From Paratinospora sagittata (taxonomy: Eukaryota; Streptophyta; Magnoliopsida; Ranunculales; Menispermaceae), in contig CM069608.1 in assembly GCA_035771175.1 (NCBI GenBank), positions 10,388,019 to 10,452,018 of the forward strand: 64,000 nt of DNA, written 5' to 3'. Of the stretch, positions 48,897 through 60,340 are shown piece after piece. The notes beneath the pieces are model-generated. The model saw only the letters and a program-made list of their open reading frames with translations, was not told where the DNA came from and searched no databases. Position 1 is the stretch's first letter, and each line of letters begins with the position of its first letter. Position numbers and translations under genes: made by a program.

Positions 48897-48981
48897 AATA
48901 AAATCGCGAAGCCTCAGGATCCCAATACATTCCAATAGTATCTTCGGTGCAAAGCAGTCTTTGCCGCACAAACTGATGAGT

Positions 48982-49587
48982 CTAGTCGCTGGTCAACACA
49001 TAGTTTTTGCTGCTCTTTAGCTTTTTAAACATCATCGAGTGATCAAACTCTTCATCCATATCGTGAACCATCACCTTCGTACTTTTTCCTCTCTTCACAT
49101 CCTCCACATCGCAGTCGCTTAATATGTTGAGAACATGGCTCTTCACCAATTGTATTCCCAATAAAAGCTGGCCTAAATTTGAACTCACGTCGCTATTTTT
49201 GAGCGTCTTTCTTATGTTATACCTTTCTTGATCATGATCTTGATTATCATCAACTCCCTCATGATCATGATGATCTTCATGACCTTTTGGTATAACTTTC
49301 TCTTGTTCTCGATGTTGATGATCATAGAAATGAGGGGATAAAGATAATCTTAGGTATAGGTCGTGGGCAACACTGTCATCAATCTCTGGTATCATTCCTC
49401 CATTAATATTACTAGTACTAGTACTCCTCGGACTCGATCTCGCTATTTCAAGCAGGTGAGTTGGGATCGAGCAAACAAGCAGGACTAGCTTTGCAGCTGG
49501 ATTTCTCTTTTTATCTCGACACCATTTCCAAACGTTTTCCAACAAAGAACATAAAAACCCTAAGTTGGAAATCACCCAAATCATCAT
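48982..49587 (-). CDS. Unrecognised 201-residue ORF in the LINE 2 5' segment
   Basis: MMIWVISNLGFLCSLLENVW begins a hydrophobic N-terminus, then KKRNPAAKLVLLVCSIPTHL. The middle is Ser-rich and then His/Asp/Glu-rich (HREQEKVIPKGHEDHHDHEG). The C-terminus has SSNLGQLLLGIQLVKSHVLN and MDEEFDHSMMFKKLKSSK. It has no transposon motif and a composition unlike the surrounding AT-rich junk. It may be a captured host exon, or a chance ORF. The family is unknown to me. It lies antisense at the 5' end of the LINE 2 insertion. Confidence 0.35.
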   Translation of the reverse strand: MMIWVISNLGFLCSLLENVWKWCRDKKRNPAAKLVLLVCSIPTHLLEIARSSPRSTSTSNINGGMIPEIDDSVAHDLYLRLSLSPHFYDHQHREQEKVIPKGHEDHHDHEGVDDNQDHDQERYNIRKTLKNSDVSSNLGQLLLGIQLVKSHVLNILSDCDVEDVKRGKSTKVMVHDMDEEFDHSMMFKKLKSSKNYVLTSD

Positions 49588-49639
49588 CTATTACGAAATC
49601 TTTACGATTAAAAAGATTCCTTTTGCTCTAAATAGCAAT

Positions 49640-50163
49640 TTCATGGAGAAAAATTGGAGAAATGACTCACCTCGGCGTTGATTCGGTGAAGATTCGCTCT
49701 GAAACCCTCTTTTATCTTTTCCCCCTTTCTCCCCTTTTGTTCTTGCTGAAATGAGCAAATAAAAGTGGGTTTGGGTGTTTTATTTCGTACACACCCCCAC
49801 CGACTTTTATTAAAAAAATAGATTTTAAAGTGAGGAGCGCACTTCTCCCAGTCAGGCACGCGCTTTTCCTTTTTTTGAAAATCACTATCTCTCGGGTTTC
49901 GCAATGAGGAGCGCACTTCTCCCTTGCCTAGAAATTCTATCTTGTTTCCAGCACAGAGGAATGTGTTCCTCCCCTCTTGGGAGCGTGCTCCTAAGCCTAT
50001 TTTACCCATTTTTCTCACTTTTTCACTTATTTCTTCCCTCAATTGGTCTCCCAATCAAATTTACACTATTAAACACACATCAAACATCACAAAACATACA
50101 ACACACACTCCTAATCACATTAAAAGTTTGGGGTTTATTTTTATGAAATTGAGGGTCGTTACA
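49640..50163 (-). repeat. LTR-like fragment, inverted
   Basis: On the minus strand it starts TGTAACGACCCTCAATTTC (at 50163), like a gypsy LTR, and contains GGAGCGTGCTCC-, AGTGCGCTCC- and AGCGCGTGCC-like words (49840-49995), the same style as the solo LTR at 21.2-21.4 kb. The other end is not identified. Confidence 0.45.
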
Positions 50164-51943
50164 ATAAATTTTTCTACGAAAATACAACTTAGAGGAGATA
50201 ATCATGGCTACGTCCCAAAATTCGCATTTATCAAGCTCGTCGAAGACATGTTCGACATCAAGATTTTCAAACTCGCCTATCGACAGAGAAAAGTGGTGCC
50301 AAAACAAGGTGGCAAAAGTGAAGGTTAGCAGTCTACAATACAAAATAAATAATACCTCCCCAAATCTGGATAATGTAGCAGGTCAAGGTCAATCGGTGGA
50401 AGATCGGATGCCAGGTGTAATAGAAAGCTGCAACATTGCCAGCGAGACGGCAGGTACCTCTGGCCACATTCGTCTGGAAAACAAGATAAGTGATACCATT
50501 TTGATGAAAGAACCAACACCTGCTTCGACTGGCATTAAAAGTCGTTTGCCACATCAGGTGAGCTCTAATGTTCGAGGTTAATCGATGGAGGTTGTTGGCC
50601 TAGATAGGCACGATCCTAACAGAGAGCATCGTTATAATGATACGGGTCAACCGCATGTGGACACATGAGTTGAGGAGGATAAGCTTATATCCAAAGATAT
50701 GGATGAGCCTTGTGGGGTGAGACAGAATTCGACCCAATGGAAATTGGGGCAGTGGCAACGAAACAACCAACGGGCCAGTATCATGGGCTCAACGAGGAAA
50801 CTCAACCCAACAGGGGCTTGGGTTGCAACATCCTCAAACCTATCAATGGGGGTCCAAAAGGCATCATTCTTGAACGCATTTTCCCTGCCAAGATGGCGGA
50901 GAATGTTGGATTTACACCTTCATCTATCTTGATGCGTCATCCAAAGGCACTGTCAGAGGGAGACGTGGTATTCTTAGAAGTTGAGATCAATTGCTCCTAT
51001 CACGATAAGACTGATGGTTCTACATCATGAAAGGTTGAGCATTCATTTGTTAAAGCCATAATTAGTCTACCAATTTTTAAGTGTAGCAAGATTTGCAGCT
51101 TGACTATGGATCGGGGGAACCGGAGAGCATGGGGCAAGCAAAGGGAAAGAAAATTTTTCACAATGTCCTTGAACAAACCCAGATCCAGGAGGAGGAGTGT
51201 GATGAGTTTCTGGCAAGATTAGCAGCACCAAGACGCCAAAGGAGGAAGGAACGAAGTATGGTTGTTTACAACTACGCCATGAGCTTGGAGGATGGCGAAG
51301 TTGGGGATTTGGTGGAAGTCGGGAAGGTGAAGTGGCAGGAAACTGATGAACTAAATTGGGGCAACGGTTTCTCGGACGTGGACATCAGATCATCTGACGA
51401 GGAGTTCGATAACAGTGTTTCGGGCCTTGAACCAGATATAGGACTAGCCAATTCCTTCATGGACATACATAACGCCCATTCTTCTATTCCGTGGAACCCT
51501 CAGGTACTTTCCACTGAATTTCAATTTTATGGTTAGTTGGGCATCCTAACCCTTGTGTTCCAAGCTCCATGTTTCACCCAAATCCCGACATGATCAATCC
51601 TTAAATTGCAACCCTGTACCAGTTACCCCCATAATCGAAACCCATAGCGCCATAGGATTACACAATGATTCCCCATCATCCAAACAAGTGGTTTTCGGTA
51701 AACAGTCCTTAGTGGCTGCCACCCAGAACACTAGGCTGGATGTAGACAATGTTGGTAATTTAATGGGGACTGACGGGGTACTTCCGGGGGAAGATGGTTC
51801 GAAGGCAGTGAAGGCAAAATCTAGTTTGGGAGGCAAATAAGTTGAGATCATCACCTCTTATATGTGTAAGATGAAGGTATCTGTGTTTAATTTGACTCTG
51901 AATAACAATCAGACTGATGGGAATAACATAGTTCCCAAATAAA
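50164..51943 (+). pseudogene. LINE 2 ORF1 region, decayed
   Basis: Open pieces at 50204-50581, 50710-51030 and 51093-51536 share the plus orientation and a composition typical of the low-complexity C-terminal half of LINE ORF1 (for example EQTQIQEEECDEFLARLAAP, and acidic DEEFDNSVSGLEPDI). DUF4283 and the zinc knuckle are not visible. The assignment rests mainly on position before the endonuclease. Confidence 0.45.
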
Positions 51944-52800
51944 GATACTCTCCTGGAACATTCGTGGGTGTGGTGCTTGTCGCAAGCGCAGTTTAATAAA
52001 AAAGGTGATATGTAAGGTGAAACCTAATCTGGTTGTTTTTCAAGAAATTAAAAAAGAAGAAGTGGATCGCAGGTTAGTCGGCAACTATGGAGCTTGAGAT
52101 TTAAGAAGTGGATTCTCTTGCTTATGGTGGGGTCCGTAGGAGGCTTGCTAGTGGTTTAGGACACATGAAACATCATAATAAAACATAATTTAATTGGAGG
52201 GTTTTCAGTATCAATACAGATTGAAGGAGATAAATAGTAACAATTGGTGGTTCACAGGCATTTACGATTCTTTCAAAACATCAAAAAAAGGAAAACTTTT
52301 GGGTTGAGATTGCTAGTCATAGTCCTATTTGTGGAAAGAATTGATGTCTCGGGGGGATTTTAACATCATCCGCTTTCTACATGAGAAGGTTAACAATCAT
52401 AGGTTAACACAAAGTATGTAGGCGTTTGATGCCTTGATTTCTGATTTACAACTTAAAGACCCGCCTCTCTTGAATGCAAGCTTCACTTGGTCAAACTTCA
52501 AAAGTGAACCAATATGTTGTAGACTGGATCGCTTCTTATTCTCTATGGCATGGGATTATTGTTCCTTGGTTCTAGGCAAGAGTTTTTACCTAGAATCACA
52601 TCGTACCATTGCCCCATTTTGCTTGTCACAGACAAAGGTTCATGGGGACCAACTCCATTCCGTTTTGAGAATGTGTGGCTTCTTCAGAGGAAATTTGGTG
52701 GATTGATTCAGGATTGGTGGAGAGTGGCCCAGGCCCACGGTCATGTGGGTCACAAGTTTATGGTCAAGCTTTCTGAGGTCAAGGTAAATGTCAAACAATA
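51944..52800 (+). pseudogene. LINE 2 ORF2 endonuclease
   Basis: KILSWNIRGCGACRKRSLIK, PNLVVFQEIKKEEVDRRLVG, then GDFNIIRFLHEKVNNH, ISDLQLKDPPLLNASFTWSN, CCRLDRFLFSMAW, PLSDHCP-like TIAPFCL. The N of SWNIRG, the QE, the GDFN and the FTWSN motifs are those of the plant L1 endonuclease. Several frameshifts and stops. Confidence 0.87.
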
Positions 52801-52977
52801 GGAAAAAGCTTCGTATAGTAATTTAAAATTGAAGATGACAGCATTAGAAGATCTGATTAGTCATCTGGATAGTAAGGAAGGTCGGGATGGATGGTCTACA
52901 AACATGGCTGCCATGAGAAATCAAGCAAAGGCAGCACTTGCAAACATTGCATTAAAGACAAATCCCTAACTTAGAAG

Positions 52978-53429
52978 ATGAAACTCAAGTGGCTTAAGGA
53001 AGGCGATGTGAATTTTGGCTTCTTTCACAACTTGCTCAATGGTAGAACTGGGAAAAACATCATCTCAAAAATTGCAATGAGTGATGGGTCAATGGTGTCC
53101 TCGGAGGATGACATCGTTCGCGAGATTGTGGGCTTCTTTGAAAATCTTTATGATTCTCCTCAGACACAAGCATGGGGTATGGAGGGCGTGAAGTAGGATC
53201 CTTTTAATAGAGCTGACTCAAAATGGCTTGAAAAACCTTTTGAGGAAGAAGAATTACGTGCAACAATCTTTGACAGTGATGGGGATAAACCTCTTGGACC
53301 AGATGGCTTTACCATAGCGTTTTACCAAAATTTTTGGGGGTGCTTGAAAGATGATCCCATGAAGGTGTTGGAGGACTTTTTTCAACATGGGGTAATGAAC
53401 ATTAAAACAAATAAAATGAACATTTGCCT
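52978..53429 (+). pseudogene. LINE 2 ORF2, start of reverse transcriptase
   Basis: KLKWLKEGDVNFGFFHNLLN, then IVREIVGFFENLYDS, stop, EEEELRATIFDSDGDKPLGP, DGFTIAFYQNFWGCL. These are the linker and first RT motifs (KAPGPDGF-like). It is cut at VMNIKTNKMNICL by the gypsy LTR at 53430. Confidence 0.88.
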
Positions 53430-55572
53430 TGTCACGACGCCCCTGATGTAGGCTAACGTCATGACCGGCACAGTGTATTGTACACTATACATACCCTATA
53501 TACAATATACAATACACTGTCAGGCTCAACGGACATACACAATATTTCTCAAAAATTTCGACAGCATGTCCCCATAAATTGGACATCTCACATTTTCCCT
53601 GATATACCTCAAATCCAATATATATAGATAGTCAACCACAATATTCATCCATTCATCTATCCATTCCATTCATTCATTTATCAACTCATATCATGTACCA
53701 TTTAATCATGTAATCATTATCCAACCATGTATATCATTCTATTTCATGATCCTGATAAAGTTTCAAAATCAATTATAATTTACCTTACCATTCAACCCAT
53801 CTATGTGATACTATTTATATATTATGTGATAGTTATACATATCAAAAGTAAGTATAAACCATTTCCTTCATGCATACATACATAAGCAAAGTAGAATTCT
53901 AGAAGTACGCCTATCTCTCTCGTGTTTTTCCTTTTTTCCTTTGACTTTGTACCTGAAATATTGAGGAAATGGAGTGAGCATACAACAAGCTCAGTGAATA
54001 TATTTCTTGACATGACAATCATATGCATTTAGGAAAATACGACATTTAAAACCATTCAAAACATTTATTAAACACGCATGCATCATTCAACAAATATATC
54101 ATACATACCAACAATATAAATTTTATGTTTGTTCAATAAAACAATGCATCTTTTTCAAAGAAATTCACCATCTCCCTCCTTTTAATAATGAAACGGGTAT
54201 AAATTCCTTATTATGCATCTATAAGGAGCCTACGCTCGAACCTCCCACTACCCAATTCACAATCATTTCAAGGATTCTAAAATCCTTTTTAGGACAGTCC
54301 TATTGACAATGAGGTTACACATAACACTCATCCTGGACTAATTCTTAACGAAATGATATTACATGCGATCTTCCTTCGCACGTCTCACATACTCCAATGC
54401 CAAAATCATTTGTGAATGATCAATAAAATACAATGCATTTACATACATAACATGCTTACATTTAAACATTTTATATAAATACAATGCCATACAAAAAATA
54501 AAATCAAGAAATATACTCACAGTACAGGACTTTCCAAACCTAAGTCCTACTATCATCGCCACGATCCAAATCCACTTTAATCAAATCCAAATTTTTCTGT
54601 TTCATCCTGTCATATTCATTCCATATAATATACATCAATTTCATATATCCCTATTCGTTTCACCAATCAATATTAACTTTCCAATTCATATGTCTAATTT
54701 TCATGAGGACATCCCAAATATTTTACGCAATCATATAAAATATTTCTACGGTGAAGAACAATAAAAATGGGCTCTCTAACCACATTTTCATTATTCATAT
54801 TCACCATATTTACTGAATTCATTCAGAAAATTTCTAGAAATATTAATCGATATCCAAAAATCACAATCTTGGTATCGAAACGTCCGAAATTTAGTTCTCT
54901 ATGATTCTATGGTCTTAAACCAGAATTTTACTGGATTTCAATTCCATTTTATTCATTGGAAATAATCACAGTACTGTTCATTGGAAACATGTATAATTTT
55001 ACTAAAATTATCAAACGGTCTCCAAAAATCATGAAATTAGTATAGATGAACTCACAACAGTCTATTCTACCATTTCCTAGCCTTAAACGGGAGTTCCATC
55101 GGGTTTTAATATGATTCAAAAGGTCTCCAATATCAAATCTAACTTCCAACAGATATAAAAATTCTAAATGAACAAATAAATAAAATCTAACCACATATTC
55201 AGGGCATTTATAGTCTAGGAAGTGCTTTTCAACCTTTCGAACAAATTTTTATTCAAGTCGGGTCAAAACCCTAATTTCAAAAACATCGTAAAACAACTCC
55301 CATAGTAAAAATTACTCCGAGAGAATCGTTGCATCTAGTTTAACTATCAATTTCACGAAGAATTAAAGTGAAAATCACTTACCGCAGGTCCCGATTCGGC
55401 AAAAATCCGACGATTCCTCTTCTTTCCCTTCTTTTTTTCTCTTTTTTCCTTTTTTTTTTCTTCCTTCACAACGTGGAGAGAGAGATGTTAAAATGAGATA
55501 TTTTTTTCCCATGCTCCTCATGCAACTTAATAAAACAACTCCCACCCCCCATCATTTTCATTAATTCATTTA
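53430..55572 (-). mobile_element. Truncated chromovirus LTR in LINE 2
   Basis: It starts TGTCACGACGCCCCTGATG and can be followed through the hairpin block, the CAAACGGTCTCCAAAAATCAT segment (55014-55033) and the CT-rich part near 55415-55460. The last ~300 bp, including the expected GGGGTGTTACA end, are missing, and LINE 2 resumes about 1 kb further into RT. A deletion has therefore removed both the LTR end and the RT active-site region. It is the most diverged copy of this family in the window (TGACGTCA has become TAACGTCA). Confidence 0.8.
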
Positions 55573-57230
55573 GCAACTCCTCCACTTCAGGTGTCAGTGA
55601 TGAGATTGAACATGAGCAAATGTTAGCTTGCCAGGATTTGTGTGGACAATGACTTGTTGGTCAGAGTTGCTGACAAGATTGGTTGTCCAATTGGCAGTTG
55701 GCCTCTTAACTACCTTGGACTTTCGCTGCGAGGCAACCTTCTCTCAAAGAATTTTTGGAATCCGATCTTGACAAAAATTTCAAGAAGATTGGATAGATGA
55801 AAGAGAAGTTTCCTTTCAAAAGGAAGAAGATTGACTCTTACTAGATCAGTCGTCACAACTCTCCCAACTTACTTCATGTCAATATTCAAAATGCCTACCG
55901 AGGTCGCGAAAGTGATCGAGAAAAAGATGCGTGCCTTCTTATGGAAAGGAGCAGATAGCAAGCATAACTGTCACTTGGTGAATTGGAATGTGGTACGTCT
56001 ACCTATTCAGAGAGGAGGACTAGTGATTGAGAATTTTGAAATGAGGAGTGTGGCATTGGCCTCAAAGTGGTTGTGGAGACTGTCACAGGATCAATTTTCA
56101 CTATGGGCTAGGGTGATCTATAGTGTTCATGGGGTAGTGCTATCAGATTGGTTTACTGGAACACCTCCAAACACCACATTTAGAAGCCCTTGGAAATTTA
56201 TAGCCTCACTCTACTCTATTTTTTCTATCCACCTTTCTCCTAGAGTAGGTAATGGCTTAACATTTAGATTTTGGGAGGATTCTTGGTGTGGTGAGATAAC
56301 CCTTACAAATCGGTTCCCTCGCCTCTATCAATTGTCTTTTTTTCACCTTATGCCCATTTTGACCTTCGTCCTTCAAAGGGGCGACGCGACAATAACACCT
56401 CATCTTACAATTGAGAGTTGCATTTCTCTAGGCCCCCTACCTCTAGATCTCTTGAACAACTTCATGATCTTCTATCCTTGCTTCTATATCCAAATCTATC
56501 ACAAGATGAAAATAGATTTAGGTGGTCTTTGTCATCCTCAAGTTGTTTTTCATGGAAATCGTTCTTGGATTTTCTTACCGATGGCCCCCTTCATTTTACT
56601 TCCACATTGTTCCTTTTATTTGGAATGCTCAGGTGCCATCCAAAGTGAAATTCTTTGGCTGGACTTTGGTGAATAAGAAACTTAATACAATGAATGTTTT
56701 ACGAAAAAAATTCCCAAATACATGTTCTGCATTGTTGTCCATTATGTCTCAAAGAGGGAGAATCTTTGGATCACTTGTTTGTTTCATGTGAGAAAGTTAG
56801 GAGAATTTGGCAGAGATGGCAAGCATGATGCAATGGAAATTTTGTTGGTTCTTCTTCATGTGAGCTGTGTTTTTCCCCAAAAGTTCCTGTTCATAATAGA
56901 AGGTTGGCGAAAATTGGGAGGATCATATCCTTTGCCACCCTATGGGAACATAACTTGAGCGCAATAACAGAATCTTTCAAAACAAGGCTAAAGATGACTT
57001 TGGTTTGTGGGAGGAAATTCTATTGTTAGCATTCACCTGGGTAGCTTCATCAAAACTAACTGGTGGTTTTTCATGTAGTGAATGGTATAGAGATTGGGGT
57101 GCCTACTTGATGTTTGGGGTTTAAACCCAATGGTTGTGGCTTTGTGTTTTTTGTTTTTCTTTTTAGGTTTTGGGTTGTACTTTCTTTCCTCCTTTTCAAT
57201 ATATATATATATATATACTTGTTTCTTGTC
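55573..57230 (+). pseudogene. LINE 2 ORF2: RT thumb, connection, zf-RVT and tail
   Basis: MRLNMSKC, ADKIGCPIGSWPLNYLGLSL, KISRRLDR, then an open 281-codon stretch from 55831 with TRSVVTTLPTYFMSIFKMPT, EVAKVIEKKMRAFLWKGADS and NGLTFRFWEDSWCGE. After 56620, in other frames, WNAQVPSKVKFFGWTLVNKK (zf-RVT) and the tail ILLLAFTWVASSKLTGGFS. It is followed by an AT-repeat and poly-A. Confidence 0.9.
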
Positions 57231-57262
57231 AAAAAAAAAAAGGTTCATCTTAAACTTGGAGA

Positions 57263-58413
57263 GGAATTGTTTGGGGCAGGGACCTCTTAAAGAAATGTAT
57301 TAGATAGTGTGTGGGCAATGGACACAAGATCCATTTTAAATATGACATGGATTCCTAGGCTTGGCACTTTCAAACCTATCACTCCATTGTCTGATGCCAC
57401 TGATAAACAAGTCAAAGACTTCATTTCACAAGATAGGAAATGGGAAATTGATGAGCTTTAAAGGGCGGCCTAGGAGGAGCATGTTCAGACAATCCTTCAA
57501 ATTCCAATAAGTGACAGAGAAGTAGAAGATGAACTCATTTGGAATTATACGAAAAATGAGAAATATATAATGAGGAGTGGTTATTGGTTAGAGAGACAAA
57601 CACAAGGGGCAGGAACTCCATCATTTTCTAACGGGCCATATCAGTGTTGGAATATTCCCCCTAAATTAAAAGTTTTCCTTTGGAGGGTGTTGAATAACAT
57701 TTTACCAACTTATGCTAACCTATTTTTGAGAAAAAATGCTAATTCTCCAATTCGCAGGGTATGAAACGAAGAATCAGAATCAATAACTTATGCCCTAGGT
57801 AATTGTTCACATGCAGAAGGAATTTGGAGCCAAACTTCAGTGACTTGTGAGGTGAATAATATCTTTTCTTTTATAAAGTTTGGGAAGTTTGAAGAAGTGA
57901 TTATGAAAGCAGAAAAAGGTAAAAAAAAACCCTCATTGCTGTGTGGTGGAAGATTTGGAATTCGAAGAACCATCAAATTTACCTAGGTACCAAGCACATC
58001 TCTTCCTTATCACCAAATCAAGCTTTGTACCTTGTGCAAGAATTTAGGAAAAGACACACATCAAACCAATCGAGAATCAAAATAAATGGGAACCTCCATT
58101 GCGCCATCAGTTGAAACTAAAACTTTGATGCAGGAGTTAAATCAAAGTTGAATTAAAAAGGGATAGGAGTGATTGTCTGGTACGACGGGGGCTTTCCTAT
58201 TGCTTCTATGGCAAAGAAGATGGTTGGTGGTTTCTCGGTGAAGATAGTTGAAGCACTAGCATTAAGGGAGGAACATAGATTTGCGGTAGAAAATGGAATA
58301 AAGCCATCCTATATTGAAGGTGATTCTCAAACGATTATTAGCGCCATCAATCTTGTTCACAAGGAGAAGAAGAGTTTAGTGTGATAATTGAAGATTGTTG
58401 GGTTCACTTCCAA
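57263..58413 (+). pseudogene. LINE 1 ORF2: connection, zf-RVT and RNase H
   Basis: TWRGIVWGRDLLKK, WIPRLGTFKPITPLSD, RSGYWLERQTQGAGTPSF, CWNIPPKLKVFLWRVLNNIL (zf-RVT), then IVWYDGGFPIASMAKKMVGG, FSVKIVEALALREEHRFAVE, YIEGDSQTIISAIN: a plant-type RNase H (RVT_3) with its D-E-D pattern largely visible. A C-terminal RNase H is a feature of one plant L1 group. Stops and frameshifts throughout. Confidence 0.87.
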
Positions 58414-58415
58414 GG

Positions 58416-58615
58416 CTTTTGACTTGATTGCCACCAAAAAATAAAAAAATTTCACAAATGCCATCAAAATCTAAATAATGACCCATTTGCTATAGTTTGA
58501 CCATTCAAAGGCTAGTCAGCAAAAACGATGGCGCCATGTGGATCCTGAGATGCTGATTTGACATTGTAGAGAAGGCGTCTTTCCTCCACGATTTTTTTTT
58601 TTGTATAGAAGGCGT

Positions 58616-58667
<52 letters not shown>

Positions 58668-59674
58668 TACAAAAGACGCCTTCCATACAATAAATTTTTT
58701 TTTGGTACTTGTTTCAATCATTCGAGTGCGCCCACGAGCTTTTTTCTTACCTGACCACTTTGAGTGTGTCCTAATACCCTCCTATGAGCCTCCTGAGGCG
58801 ACGAAACCGAATTCCGTGGTTTGGCCTTGGTGAGGCTGAACAGTTTACTAAAATCTTCAATTTTTCTTAATAACATAAATTTCAAAGGGGTCCAAAAATT
58901 CAATCGGGCATCGGAACGGGGCTCCGTCGCCTCTGGAGGCTCGAGGGAGGGTATTGGGATGCACTCAAAGTGGTCCGGTAAAAAAAAAACCCTATGGTTT
59001 GGCCTTGGTGAGGCCGAACAATTTATTAAAATCTTCAATTTTTCTTAATAACTTAAATTCTGGAGGGGGTCCAAAAATTCAATCGGACATCGGAACGGGG
59101 TTCCGTCGCCTCCGGGGGATTGTGGGAGGTTATTGGGACGCGCTCAAAGTGGTTCGGTAAAAAAAAAAACCGTGGTTTGGCCTCAGTGAGGCCGAACAGT
59201 TTACTAAAATCTTCAATTTTTCTTAATAACTTGAATTTCGGATGGTGGTCCAAAAATTCAACCGGGCATGAGAACTGGGTTCAGTGGCCTCTGGGGGCTC
59301 GTGGGAGGGTATTGGGACACACTCAAAGTGGTCCGGTAAGAAAAAATCCCGTGGCCCCACTCGAATGATTGAAACAAGTACAAAAATAAAAATAAAAAAC
59401 TGTTGTATGGAATACGTTTTTTGAAAAAAAACCTTCTATACAATATATATATATTAAGACGCCTTCTATACAAAAAAGAAATTCGTGGAGGGCGTCTTTT
59501 TGATAGACGCCTAATCTACAATGTCAAATCAGCATCTTCAGATTCACGTGGCGCCACTATTTTTGCTGACTGGCCTTTAAATGGTCAAACTATGGCAAAG
59601 AGGTGTCATTATTTAGATTTTGATGACATTTGTAAATTTTTTTTATTTTTTGGTGGCAATCAAGTCAAAAGCCC
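58416..59674. mobile_element. Long inverted-repeat (Mutator-like) element with central 178-bp repeats
   Basis: Arms of nearly 400 bp (58416-58805 and 59290-59674) are inverted copies, beginning CTTTTGACTTGATTGCCACC and ending with its complement. TTCACTTCCAAGG (58403-58415) and TTCACTTCAAGG (59675-59686) flank it, a near-perfect 12-13-bp match. The centre has three direct units starting GGTTTGGCC at 58818, 58996 and 59174 (period 178). An (AT)n tract is at 58620-58663. There is no transposase. Long arms and a 9-bp-range duplication fit Mutator-like elements. Confidence 0.75.
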
Positions 59675-59686
59675 TTCACTTCAAGG

Positions 59687-59870
59687 TGTTCATCTCCAAG
59701 CTATTTATATAGAGAGAGCAATTCGTTTGAGCCAATTTGCCATAGGAATTAATTCTTGCATAGTTTGGTTGAATGTTGTTCCTCCCATAGTTATGGATAT
59801 ATATTGTATGTCAGGAGACTTCTGCTCTTTCCAATTAAGCCTTGTTTCCATTTCAAAAAAAATAATAATC
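59687..59870 (+). pseudogene. LINE 1 ORF2 C-terminal end and 3' tail
   Basis: IRLSQFAIGINSCIVWLNVV PPI-type text is the final stretch of plant L1 ORF2 after RNase H (tail with LVWLEEPPP in relatives). An A-rich tract (CAAAAAAAATAATAATC) ends it near 59854-59870. Confidence 0.75.
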
Positions 59871-60198
59871 TTTTTAATAAATAATATTAATCAGGATGGC
59901 ACTTGTACCAGATCAGAGTAAATAAATACAGAATTGTAACAGCCACAAGTATAGTCCATAGGGCAATAAGAAATATGAAATCCTTGGTATTTTAAATAAT
60001 TTAAAGACTAGGGAGCACGTTCGCCTCGGGATTTAAATCTTGCATTCCCAACGATATTTCCTATTTTGGAGGGAACGGAGAAAAACGGAAGTTACGAGTG
60101 TAAGAAAAGTAACGGCCAAAACGTCCGAAATCTCGCATCTCTCTCCTAAATGTACCCAACCAAAATTGCATTCTTTCTCTGCTCTCTTTGATCTTCCA

Positions 60199-60249
<51 letters not shown>

Positions 60250-60340
60250 ATTTTCTTCTCTTCAGTTTTCGAGTTCTTCGATTCTGCATTTTTTTATCTT
60301 ATTTTTTTGGTGCAATTTTCAGTGTGTAATTTGAGGAGAA
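59871..60340 (+). promoter_or_regulatory. Promoter and 5' UTR of the SYT5-like gene
   Basis: Contains a (CT)n microsatellite (60204-60250; GA on the other strand), a common plant core-promoter feature bound by BPC-type GAGA factors, and a T-rich leader ending GAGGAGAA right before the ATG. No clear TATA box. The LINE 1 tail ends only ~450 bp upstream of the ATG. Confidence 0.55.

Larger units (their letters stand above)
48897..57241 (+). mobile_element. LINE 2: second L1-type LINE inserted in LINE 1
   Basis: It is flanked by a 21-bp duplication and ends in A11 (57231-57241). Recognisable parts: endonuclease (51944-52790), RT N-terminal part (52978-53429), RT thumb and connection (55573-56350), zf-RVT and tail (56620-57110). 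An antisense ORF (48982-49587) and an LTR-like piece (49640-50163) occupy the first 1.3 kb. A truncated gypsy LTR (53430-~55572) interrupts RT. Many stops are present, so it is inactive. Confidence 0.85.
34390..59870 (+). mobile_element. LINE 1: old L1-type LINE broken by at least four insertions
   Basis: Pieces in order on the plus strand: ORF1 with DUF4283 (34438-34598, 43376-43680) and CCHC knuckle (43601-43680); ORF2 endonuclease (44761-44998); RT palm/thumb (48085-48875); zf-RVT region (57242-57760); RNase H (58160-58380); C-terminal tail (59687-59858) ending in a short A-rich tract. Insertions: element 2 (34599-43370), a copia-like LTR block (~45020-48080), LINE 2 (48897-57241) and an inverted-repeat element (58416-59674). 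All coding pieces carry stops or frameshifts. The 5' end is not defined. Confidence 0.85.

Noticed and set aside
58505..58721. ORFs rich in Ile/Tyr (IYIYIY)
   Set aside because: Products of the (AT)n tract inside the inverted-repeat element.
60033..60251. ORF with RERERERE repeats
   Set aside because: It is the complement of the (CT)n microsatellite in the SYT5-like 5' UTR.
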